Below the pieces are notes generated by a model. It was not told the origin of the DNA. It ran no database searches and saw nothing but the letters and a program-made list of their open reading frames with translations. Shown one piece after another: positions 1 through 6,072 of a DNA stretch of 10,965 nucleotides. The translations under genes were made by a program, and so were the position numbers. Source of the DNA: Oscillospiraceae bacterium (lineage in GTDB: Bacteria > Bacillota > Clostridia > WRCU01); assembly GCA_009783805.1 (NCBI GenBank), contig WRCU01000025.1, forward strand, positions 1 to 10,965, read 5' to 3'. Numbering within the stretch: the first letter of the stretch is position 1; every line of letters starts with the position of its first letter.

Positions 1-2
1 CC

Positions 3-506
3 GCCGGCACCGTCGTGTTCCTCCAGAGGCCCATATTCCCCTCGGCGCTTTCCGACGCCTTGGTCGGGCACTTCGGCCACCCCATGGCGCAGGACGGGGA
101 CGCCGCCGGTGAGGTCGGGGCCATATTCCGCGGGAGGCGCATCCTCCTCGTGGAGGACGTCGAGGTAAACCGCGAGATCGTCCTGGCGCTGCTGGAGCCG
201 ACGGAGGTGGCGATAGACTGCGCCGTCAACGGCGCCGAGGCGGTTGAGGCCTTCGGGAGCTCGCCCGAGAGCTATGACATGGTCTTCATGGACCTGCATA
301 TGCCGGAGATGGACGGCTACCAGGCCACGCGCGCCATACGCTCCCTGGGCTCGCCGCGCGCGGCGACCGTCCCCATCGTGGCCATGACGGCGAACGTGTT
401 CCGCGAGGACGTGGAAAAATGCCTCAAGGCGGGCATGGACGACCATATCGGCAAGCCGATAGACTTCGATGAGGTCATCGGGAAGATGAGGCGTTACCTG
501 GGATGA
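3..506 (+). CDS. Response regulator receiver domain, C-terminal end of a probable hybrid histidine kinase (5' truncated)
   Basis: The frame is open from the window's left edge (first full codon at 3) to TGA at 504-506, so only the last 167 residues are visible. From about residue 44 of the fragment there is a complete receiver (REC) domain: [12 protein letters not shown] carries the acidic metal-binding pair, [19 protein letters not shown] carries the phospho-acceptor Asp (codon 291-293), IVAMTANVF has the switch Thr, and DDHIGKPID has the invariant Lys. The segment before it ([17 protein letters not shown]) resembles the end of a degenerate receiver-like region often found before the last REC of hybrid kinases. 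The domain should accept phosphate from a His kinase module encoded upstream, outside the window. The protein ends directly after the REC domain, with no DNA-binding output and no Hpt domain. A GTG at 15 could in principle start a short protein, but it has no ribosome binding site and lies inside the domain-like region, so truncation by the window is more likely. The next gene is convergent, 33 nt away. Confidence 0.85.
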   Translation, partial: AGTVVFLQRPIFPSALSDALVGHFGHPMAQDGDAAGEVGAIFRGRRILLVEDVEVNREIVLALLEPTEVAIDCAVNGAEAVEAFGSSPESYDMVFMDLHMPEMDGYQATRAIRSLGSPRAATVPIVAMTANVFREDVEKCLKAGMDDHIGKPIDFDEVIGKMRRYLG

Positions 507-539
507 ATCCCGCGGTCAGCCCCCATGGGGCCGGTAGGG

Positions 540-1394
540 TCAGTAAGGCCTTTTGCCGTTTAAGAACAAGCGCATCTTCGACTCCGCCAGCATGGAGGCG
601 GCCTCCATGCCTCTGCGGAACAGGGAGTTCACGTTGTACTTGAATCCGGCCTCGGATTGGGCCGCGGAATAGGCCTTGCCAAAGGCCGCTATGAACTCGG
701 TGCAGATGTTCACCTTCGATATGCCGCAGGAGACGCATTCGGCGACCTTCGCGTCGGGCGTCCCGGACCCGCCGTGCAGGACGAGCGGTATCGGGACGGC
801 CTTGGCTATCTCCCTCAGCCTAGGCACGTCTATGTTGGGGGGCCTGGTATAGAACCCGTGGGCGGTGCCGATCGCAATCGCCAGGACGCCTATGCCGGTC
901 CTTCCCACGAAGTCGGCGGCCTGCGACGGCTCGGTGAGCGTCTGGCCCCCCGATTCCGCCCCACCCTCGGAACCCTCCAGGCTGCCCAGCTCCGCCTCCA
1001 CGGTCGCGCCGTACCTGGCCGCCTCCCTGACCACCCGACGGGTCAGCGCCACGTTCTCCTCATACGGCAGGGACGAGGCGTCTATCATGACCGACGGGTA
1101 GCCCGCCTCCAGCGCGGCCATCACGTCGTCGTAGTCGTTGCTGTGGTCGAGGTGCAGCGAGACGGGGAGGTCGGTCTCCGCGGCGGCCATCCGCGCGACC
1201 TTGGCCGCGTTGGCGTGCCCGTCCAGGTAGTCCCGCTCAAACGGCCCGATCTGCAGTATGGCGGGCACGCGCAGCCTCTTGGCCGCGCATACGACGGCCA
1301 TCGCCGAGTCGTATGACCAAAATTCGAAGGCGCCTATCGCATAGCCGCCGGAACGCGCGTCCGCCAGCATCGGTCCCATCGACTGTAGCCTCAT
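540..1394 (-). CDS. Class II fructose-bisphosphate/ketose-bisphosphate aldolase family protein
   Basis: This 284-residue protein is a zinc-dependent class II aldolase, which cleaves a ketose (bis)phosphate to dihydroxyacetone phosphate plus an aldehyde in the cytoplasm. Visible family marks are HLDHSND (residues 81-87, catalytic Asp83 and zinc-binding His84), MIDAS (103-107), VEAELGSLEG (132-141, acidic metal site), GTAHGFY (176-182, zinc His179), LHGGSGTP (206-213, zinc His207 and phosphate-binding glycines) and KVNICTE (227-233, phosphate site). The length matches short-form KbaY/GatY/FbaA enzymes. The ATG at 1394 was chosen because GGAGGG (1403-1398 on the minus strand) lies just upstream and the homologous region begins there; the frame stays open further upstream, but that part is GC-rich leader with a hairpin. 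Fructose, tagatose or another ketose phosphate cannot be separated by eye. The gene diverges from the isomerase-led cluster, with which it probably shares control. Cys231, where relatives commonly carry Asp, Ala or Gly, is mildly unusual. Confidence 0.93.
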   Translation of the reverse strand: MRLQSMGPMLADARSGGYAIGAFEFWSYDSAMAVVCAAKRLRVPAILQIGPFERDYLDGHANAAKVARMAAAETDLPVSLHLDHSNDYDDVMAALEAGYPSVMIDASSLPYEENVALTRRVVREAARYGATVEAELGSLEGSEGGAESGGQTLTEPSQAADFVGRTGIGVLAIAIGTAHGFYTRPPNIDVPRLREIAKAVPIPLVLHGGSGTPDAKVAECVSCGISKVNICTEFIAAFGKAYSAAQSEAGFKYNVNSLFRRGMEAASMLAESKMRLFLNGKRPY

Positions 1395-1397
1395 GTA

Positions 1398-1403
1398 CCC
1401 TCC
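1398..1403 (-). promoter_or_regulatory. Shine-Dalgarno site of the aldolase gene
   Basis: GGAGGG reads on the minus strand three bases before the ATG at 1394. The spacing is short but usable, and the site decides the start against the longer open frame that extends upstream. Confidence 0.7.
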
Positions 1404-1409
1404 GATAAG

Positions 1410-1426
1410 CCCGCCGTGGCGGCGGG
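1410..1426 (-). other. GC hairpin in the aldolase leader
   Basis: Arms CCCGCCG (1410-1416) and CGGCGGG (1420-1426) are perfectly complementary around a three-base loop. On the minus strand the hairpin lies between the candidate promoter and the Shine-Dalgarno site, six bases upstream of the latter. It has no U-tract, so it is not a classical terminator. It may stabilise the mRNA or affect ribosome access; its role is unknown. Confidence 0.5.
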
Positions 1427-1464
1427 TTCCTAGGCCCGCGTTTCCGCTTGAATTGGCCGGGGCT

Positions 1465-1494
1465 ATTATATATCCTTGGTTGAGGCTGAGGCAA
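1465..1494 (-). promoter_or_regulatory. Candidate sigma-70-type promoter for the aldolase gene
   Basis: On the minus strand TTGCCT (1494-1489) and TATAAT (1470-1465) are separated by 18 bases. The -10 hexamer is a perfect consensus in an otherwise GC-rich region. Transcription would start near 1458, leaving a leader of about 60 bases that contains the GC hairpin. Only sequence resemblance supports it. Confidence 0.5.
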
Positions 1495-1497
1495 GGG

Positions 1498-1509
1498 ACG
1501 CCATGGCGT
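1498..1509. promoter_or_regulatory. Perfect 12-bp palindrome in the divergent promoter region (candidate operator)
   Basis: ACGCCATGGCGT equals its own reverse complement. It covers the place where the -35 element of the plus-strand promoter should be and lies just upstream of the minus-strand -35, so a dimeric regulator bound here could act on both transcripts. No second copy was found nearby and the regulator family is not identifiable. Confidence 0.35.
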
Positions 1510-1519
1510 GGCCGAGGCA

Positions 1520-1525
1520 TATAAT
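1520..1525 (+). promoter_or_regulatory. Candidate -10 element for the plus-strand cluster
   Basis: A perfect TATAAT lies 31 bases before the isomerase-like start codon. No good -35 hexamer sits 16-18 bases upstream; that position is taken by the palindrome at 1498-1509. A promoter depending on an activator, or blocked by a repressor, would fit this arrangement, but that is inference. Confidence 0.45.
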
Positions 1526-1556
1526 TAGGATAGGGAAAAGGAGCGGTGATCATCTT

Positions 1557-2987
1557 ATGGATACGTTCAAGAAGGCTACACCCGTGAAGGTAGGGTTCCT
1601 ACCCACGAGGCGCGACTGCTTCGACCCAAAGCCGGCGGCGGTCAGGAAAGGCAGGGTCGAGGCCTTCCTTAAAAAGGCGGGCTGCGATTACGTGGGGCTG
1701 GACTGGCTCAACGGCGAAGGGCTCATATTCTCCGGCCTCGACGCCGACAAGGTCGTCGAGAGGTGGCGCGGGGAGGGCGTGGACGCCATATTCGCGGCGC
1801 ATTGCAACTTCGGGACCGAGGACGCGGTGGCCAAGGTGGCGAACAAGCTGGGATTGCCGCTCCTCGTATGGGGCCCCAGGGACGAGGCGCCCGACGCGGA
1901 CGGATACAGGATGGGCGACGTCCAATGCGGGCTGTTTGCCACGACCAAGGTCCTCAGCCGGTTCGGCGTGCCTTTCACGTACATTACGAACAGCGGCGAA
2001 AGTGACGACGTCTTCGTTAGGGGCTTCGACAACTTCATCCGCGCGGCCACCGTCGTGAAGTCGTTCAGGCACATGCGCGTCGGCCAGATCAGCACGAGGC
2101 CCCAGGCGTTCTGGTCGGTCATATGCAACGAGGGCGAGCTTCTCGAGAGGTTCAACATCGAGGTCGTCCCCACGACGCTGGTCGACATATCCCTGGCCAC
2201 GGAAAGGCTGGTCAAGGAGAACGGCAAGGAGCTCAGGGAGACCGCGGATGGGATTAAAGGAAAGGTCTCGACCGTCGAGTACGGGGATGAGTACGTCACT
2301 AAATGCGCCGCCTTGAAGCTGGCGATCAAGGATTTCGCCTTGGCGCAGGGGCTGTCCGCGGTCGGCATACAATGCTGGTCGGCGTTGCAGAAGAGCCTGG
2401 GGATCGCGCCGTGCTTCATAAATGGGGAGCTCAGTGCCGAGGGCCTGCCGGTCTCATGCGAGACCGACATCCATGGCGCGATAACCTCCGTGATGGCGCA
2501 GGCGGCCTCACTGCACAAGAACCCCACGTTCTTCGCGGACCTGACCGTGCGCCATCCGTCGAACGACAACTCGGAGCTCCTATGGCACTGCGGCAACTTC
2601 GCGCACTGCCTGCACAAGAAGGGCGCGCCCAACGCGTTCAACAAGCACTACGACATGTTCATTCCGGCGGCGGGCGACTACGAGCTCCAGGCCGGCGACA
2701 TCACGGTCAGCAGGTTCGACGGGATGCATGGGGAGTACAAGCTCCTGTTCGGCCACGGAAAGGCCGTCGCGGGGCCCATGAACAAAGGCACGTTCGTATG
2801 GTTCGAGGTGGGCGACTGGCCGCTCTGGGAAGAGAAGATCATCTACGGCCCATACATCCACCATTGCACCGGGATCTACGGCAAGTACGCCCCGGCCCTG
2901 CTCGAGGCCTGCAGGTATATACCCGGGCTGGAGCCGGACCCGGTCGACCCGACGCTCGAGGAGATCAGAAAGTATCTGAGGGGATAG
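1557..2987 (+). CDS. L-fucose isomerase-like (FucI/AraA superfamily) protein
   Basis: This 476-residue cytoplasmic protein resembles the L-fucose/L-arabinose isomerase superfamily, whose characterised members interconvert aldoses and ketoses with a Mn(II) site. The N-terminal half is Rossmann-like (KVGFLPTRRDCFDP at 11-24, GVDAIFAAHCNFGTEDA at 74-90, LPLLVWGPRDEAP at 100-112). The C-terminal half holds the active-site-like segment INGELSAEGLPVSCETDIHGA, spanning 288-308; E302 and D304 are candidate metal ligands by the family's CExD pattern, with WHCGNF (343-348) and HHCTG (435-439) as further conserved-looking patches. The ATG at 1557 was chosen because GGTGATC (1545-1551) precedes it by five bases, with GGAG further up; an in-frame ATG at 1503 lies inside the palindrome and has no ribosome site. 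This divergent 'isomerase-like' group includes members of unproven reaction, so the substrate is open. It is the first gene of the plus-strand cluster; the next starts three bases after its stop. Confidence 0.87.
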   Translation: MDTFKKATPVKVGFLPTRRDCFDPKPAAVRKGRVEAFLKKAGCDYVGLDWLNGEGLIFSGLDADKVVERWRGEGVDAIFAAHCNFGTEDAVAKVANKLGLPLLVWGPRDEAPDADGYRMGDVQCGLFATTKVLSRFGVPFTYITNSGESDDVFVRGFDNFIRAATVVKSFRHMRVGQISTRPQAFWSVICNEGELLERFNIEVVPTTLVDISLATERLVKENGKELRETADGIKGKVSTVEYGDEYVTKCAALKLAIKDFALAQGLSAVGIQCWSALQKSLGIAPCFINGELSAEGLPVSCETDIHGAITSVMAQAASLHKNPTFFADLTVRHPSNDNSELLWHCGNFAHCLHKKGAPNAFNKHYDMFIPAAGDYELQAGDITVSRFDGMHGEYKLLFGHGKAVAGPMNKGTFVWFEVGDWPLWEEKIIYGPYIHHCTGIYGKYAPALLEACRYIPGLEPDPVDPTLEEIRKYLRG

Positions 2988-2990
2988 GCC

Positions 2991-4061
2991 ATGCGCAGGC
3001 TGAGATATGGGATCATCGGCACCGGTGGGGTCTCCGGGAAGCACCTGAGCGGATACTCGTCGATAGGCGGTGAGGTGGAGATCTGCGCCGCCTGCGACCT
3101 GGATGAGGCGAGGCTCAAGGCGGCGGCGGAAAAATACTCCATCCCGGCGACATTCACCGACTACCGTGAGTTGCTGGGGGTTCCGGGGCTCGACTTCGTA
3201 AGCGTCTGTCTGCCCAACCACCTGCACGCCCCGGTGACCGTCGAGGCGCTGAGGCGTGGGATAAGCGTGCATTGCGAGAAGCCCATGGCGCTCAACGCGG
3301 CGGAGGCCAGGTCGATGATGGACGCGAGGGCGGAGTCAGGGAAGCGCCTCATGGTGGGGCTCAACAACCGGTTCACGCCGAAGTCGCAGTACATTAAAAA
3401 ATACATCGCCAAAGGCAGCCTGGGGGAGGTCTACTTCGCGAAGGCGGGGTGGGTGCGCAGGAAGGGCCTGCCGCGCGAGGGATGGTTCTGCGAGAGGGAG
3501 AAGTCGGGCGGGGGCGCCTTCATAGACCTAGGGGTGCATTTCGTGGACCTGGTCCTGTACTTCCTCGGCTACCCGAAGGTCCGGACCGTCACCGCGGACA
3601 CGTATTCCAAGCTGGGCAGGCCGGAGACGTACGTCGCCTACTCGCAGCTGGAGCCGGACGCGCACCCGACCTTCAAGTACGACGTGGAGGAGATGGCCAC
3701 CGGATACCTGCAATGCGACGGCGGCTTCAACATGGCCTTCGAGATAAGCTGGGCCTCAAATATCGAGAGGGAGAGGACGTTCTACGAGATATACGGGACG
3801 GACGGGGGCGTCAGGTACTCCTCCGACATGGCCTCCGAGGACCTCGCCATATACACGAGGATAGGCGGCCAGCTCGCCGACGTCGTCCCCAGGATCAGCA
3901 AGGGCGGAGGGCCGAACCTGGAGTTCAGGCAGTTCGCCGCGTGCGTGAGGGACGGGACGGAGCCCGCGATAGCGCCGCCCGAGCAGGCCGTGGAGATGAT
4001 GAGGGTCATCGACGCCGTCTATGAGTCCTCTAGGGCGCGGAGGCAGGTCGTCCTTGGCTGA
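2991..4061 (+). CDS. Gfo/Idh/MocA family NAD(P)-dependent oxidoreductase
   Basis: This is a 356-residue soluble dehydrogenase-like protein with the two-domain Gfo/Idh/MocA build. The N-terminal Rossmann fold has GIIGTGGVSGKH (7-18) as nucleotide-binding loop, ACDLDEARL (34-42) at the end of strand two, and VCLPNHLHAP (72-81). The hallmark HCEKP (94-98) carries the catalytic-region Lys97. The C-terminal domain includes GLNNRFTP (123-130), GEVYFAKAGWVRRKG (145-159) and FIDLGVHFVDL (177-187), where Asp179 and His183 match the catalytic pair of sugar dehydrogenases in the family. Members oxidise or reduce sugars, inositols or related polyols using NAD(P). The GAGGGGAT in the last codons of the preceding gene supplies the ribosome site, and the three-base gap suggests translational coupling. 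Co-transcription with the isomerase-like gene suggests both act on the same sugar; which hydroxyl is oxidised cannot be read from the sequence. Confidence 0.93.
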   Translation: MRRLRYGIIGTGGVSGKHLSGYSSIGGEVEICAACDLDEARLKAAAEKYSIPATFTDYRELLGVPGLDFVSVCLPNHLHAPVTVEALRRGISVHCEKPMALNAAEARSMMDARAESGKRLMVGLNNRFTPKSQYIKKYIAKGSLGEVYFAKAGWVRRKGLPREGWFCEREKSGGGAFIDLGVHFVDLVLYFLGYPKVRTVTADTYSKLGRPETYVAYSQLEPDAHPTFKYDVEEMATGYLQCDGGFNMAFEISWASNIERERTFYEIYGTDGGVRYSSDMASEDLAIYTRIGGQLADVVPRISKGGGPNLEFRQFAACVRDGTEPAIAPPEQAVEMMRVIDAVYESSRARRQVVLG

Positions 4062-4068
4062 GGATGGG

Positions 4069-4914
4069 ATGGGCGTCGCCGGTAGGGTCGAATCGGCTGC
4101 GGCGGCCATGAGGTCGCTGATGGGGAGGGAGGGGATCGCCCCGCCCAAGGTCGGGATGGTCCTGGGCAGCGGGCTGGGCCCATTCGCGGACCGGCTGGGC
4201 GACCCGTTCAAGGTCAGCTGCACGGACCTCCCCGGGTACCCCCGGGGCGGGGTGGAGGGGCACGAAGGGTCCTTCGTCTTCGGCACGTGCGAAGGCGTGC
4301 ATGTCTTGGCATTGCGAGGCAGGCTCCACCATTACGAGGGGCATGGCATGGACGTCACGGCCCTGCCCATACGGATCATGGGCTCGCTGGGCGTGGGCGC
4401 GGTCATATTGACGAACGCGGCCGGCGGGGTCAGCCGCCGTCTCGCGCCGGGCGACTTTATGGTGATATCGGACCACCTGAATCTGTCGGGCTCAAACCCG
4501 CTGATCGGGGCCAACCTGGACGGGTTCGGGCCGCGGTTCCCGGACATGACGGACGTCTATACGGCCTCTCTGAGGGAGAGGCTGAAGGGGCTGGCGATGC
4601 GGAGGGGCATCCGGTACGTGGAAGGCGTATACGCCATGTGCGCCGGCCCCAGCTATGAGACCCCGGCGGAGGTGCGCCTCCTCGGGATCGTGGGCGCGGA
4701 CGCCGTGGGCATGTCCACCGTGCCGGAGGCCATAGCCGCCGCGCACGGCGGGATGAAGGTGATCGGGATATCGTGCATCGCCAACATGGCCGCCGGGCTG
4801 AGTGGGGCTCCGCTGAGCCACGGCGAGGTCCTGGCGGCCGCGGGGGCGGCGGGGGACGCGGCCGCCGGGCTGCTGCGATGCGCGGTGTTGGCGGCCGCGG
4901 GCCATATGGGCTGA
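4069..4914 (+). CDS. Purine nucleoside phosphorylase (trimeric, 6-oxopurine type)
   Basis: This 281-residue protein should cleave inosine- or guanosine-type nucleosides with phosphate to the free base and (deoxy)ribose 1-phosphate. All landmarks of the low-molecular-mass PNP family are present: GSGLG (33-37, phosphate loop), RLHHYEGH (85-92, phosphate-binding Arg and His), NAAGG (116-120), GPSYETPAE (193-201, base-contacting Glu197), GMSTVPE (214-220) and SCIANMAAG (235-243), where Asn239 is at the position that selects 6-oxopurines. Asn here argues against the related 5'-methylthioadenosine phosphorylases, which carry Asp. The ATG at 4069 has GAGG five bases upstream (4060-4063) and gives the usual family N-terminus; a TTG at 4054 and an ATG at 4021 inside the previous gene are in-frame alternatives. 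It lies seven bases after the oxidoreductase stop, so it is probably co-transcribed. A purine salvage gene in an otherwise sugar-catabolic run is notable. Confidence 0.94.
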   Translation: MGVAGRVESAAAAMRSLMGREGIAPPKVGMVLGSGLGPFADRLGDPFKVSCTDLPGYPRGGVEGHEGSFVFGTCEGVHVLALRGRLHHYEGHGMDVTALPIRIMGSLGVGAVILTNAAGGVSRRLAPGDFMVISDHLNLSGSNPLIGANLDGFGPRFPDMTDVYTASLRERLKGLAMRRGIRYVEGVYAMCAGPSYETPAEVRLLGIVGADAVGMSTVPEAIAAAHGGMKVIGISCIANMAAGLSGAPLSHGEVLAAAGAAGDAAAGLLRCAVLAAAGHMG

Positions 4915-4929
4915 GGACGGAGGCGCGGG

Positions 4930-6030
4930 ATGGACCAAAGGACCAGATACGTGAGCTGCCTTAAGGGCCGTTGGGTCGACAGGATCCCCAACATGGAGAT
5001 GGGCCTTTGGGAGGAGACCTTCGACCGATGGCACGGCGAGGGTCTGCCTAGGTGGGTCAATGACATCCATCAGCTGCATGACCACCTCGGGCTCGACAAG
5101 TCCTTCAACAGGGACTGGCTGCAGGTGAACTACAGGTTCCACCCCACCCCCGAGGAGACCGTGTCCGTCGGGGAAGGCGGCATAGAGACGGTCAGGAGCG
5201 ACATCGGCCTGGTCCTCAGGAGGACGAGGACGATGCGGTCCATACCCATGTACCTGGAGTACCCGGTCAAGGACGCCGGGGACTACGAGAGGGTCAAGCA
5301 CAGGATCGACGGCAGCGACCCCGGGCGGTACCCGGAAGGCCTGGAAGGCGAGGTCAGGAGCAGGAGGGTTCGCGGGGAGGCGGTCGGCGCCAACATGGTC
5401 GGCTTCTTCGCCATAGCCAGGGAGCTTATGGGCCTGGAGGCGGCGTGCGTCGGCTTCATCGAGAACCCCGGCCTGATGGCGAGGATCGTCGCCGACCGCG
5501 TGGAGTTCGCGAAGGCCGTGTACGATAGGGCGTTCGGGATGGGCGGCATCGACTACGTGCAGATCTGGGAGGACATGGCCTATAAGACGGCGCCCCTAAT
5601 CTCGCCCGGGACGGTGCGCGCGTTCTTCCTGGAAGGATACCGCGAGATCGTCCGCTATTATCGGTCGAAAGGCGTGGAGCTGATCATGATGGACAGCGAC
5701 GGCCACATGGAGGGGCTCATACCGATCATCACGGAGTCGGGCATGGACGGGATGTACCCATGCGAGATCGCTGCGGGGACCGACCCCGTGGACCTGAGGG
5801 CGCGTTACCCCGACCTGGCGCTGATAGGCGGCGTCGACAAGAGGGCCCTGTCGTCGGGGGGGAGGGAAGGCGCTGCGTCCGAGATAAGGAGGCTCCTCCC
5901 CGCGATACGGAAGGGCAGGTACATCCCTTGCATCGACCATTTCGTGCCGCCGGACATATCGTACGACACGTTCAGGTATTACCTGGAGATGAAGGCGAAG
6001 GCGCTTGCGAACCCATATGCCGCGATTTAG
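4930..6030 (+). CDS. Uroporphyrinogen decarboxylase (URO-D)/MtaA-type methyltransferase superfamily protein
   Basis: This 366-residue soluble protein belongs by overall pattern to the URO-D superfamily, which contains heme-pathway decarboxylases and methylcobamide methyltransferases (MtaA, MtbA, CmuA). Recognisable parts are the start RTRYVSCLKGRWVDRIP, which matches the family's usual opening, EDMAYKTAPLISPGTVRAFF in the middle, MMDSDGHMEGLIP (253-265), EIAAGTDP (279-286), LIGGVDKRAL (298-307 approximately) and YIPCIDHFVPPDISYDTF (331-348). The HxCG zinc signature of MtaA-type enzymes is replaced by DSDGH, though Cys334 falls near where their last zinc Cys lies. It is thus probably neither a classical URO-D nor a standard MtaA. 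Such proteins are common in anaerobe catabolic clusters and mostly unassigned. GGAGG (4919-4923) lies six bases before the ATG; the gap from the PNP gene is 15 bases. A role in demethylating a substrate is inference. Confidence 0.86.
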   Translation: MDQRTRYVSCLKGRWVDRIPNMEMGLWEETFDRWHGEGLPRWVNDIHQLHDHLGLDKSFNRDWLQVNYRFHPTPEETVSVGEGGIETVRSDIGLVLRRTRTMRSIPMYLEYPVKDAGDYERVKHRIDGSDPGRYPEGLEGEVRSRRVRGEAVGANMVGFFAIARELMGLEAACVGFIENPGLMARIVADRVEFAKAVYDRAFGMGGIDYVQIWEDMAYKTAPLISPGTVRAFFLEGYREIVRYYRSKGVELIMMDSDGHMEGLIPIITESGMDGMYPCEIAAGTDPVDLRARYPDLALIGGVDKRALSSGGREGAASEIRRLLPAIRKGRYIPCIDHFVPPDISYDTFRYYLEMKAKALANPYAAI

Positions 6031-6051
6031 GCGGCGGACCGGCCGCCGCCT
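6029..6051 (+). other. Strong intercistronic hairpin
   Basis: Arms AGGCGGCGG (6029-6037) and CCGCCGCCT (6043-6051) pair perfectly over nine bases around a five-base loop. It begins in the TAG stop of the URO-D-like gene and ends nine bases before the next gene's GGAGG. No U-run follows (TTGC only), so it may slow transcription or protect the upstream mRNA from 3' decay rather than terminate fully. Confidence 0.55.
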
Positions 6052-6072
6052 TGCAGGAACGGAGGGGCACCC

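Noticed and set aside
521..530. Palindrome CCCCATGGGG between the convergent kinase and aldolase genes as a bidirectional terminator
   Set aside because: As a hairpin it leaves a very short stem, has no U-tract on either side, and could easily occur by chance.
1688..2644. Open frame of about 318 codons on the minus strand opposite the isomerase-like gene
   Set aside because: The Ser/Thr/Pro-rich translation has no family resemblance, and the plus-strand protein is clearly the real one.
2303..3073. Plus-strand frame of about 256 codons overlapping the isomerase-like and oxidoreductase genes
   Set aside because: It is out of frame with both recognised genes and Arg/Gly/His-rich, typical of a shifted frame in GC-rich sequence.
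4021..4068. Upstream ATG giving the nucleoside phosphorylase 16 extra residues inside the oxidoreductase gene
   Set aside because: It would create a 41-base overlap, and the extra residues (Ser/Gly/Arg-rich) do not match the family, whereas ATG at 4069 has GAGG at good spacing and the normal N-terminus.
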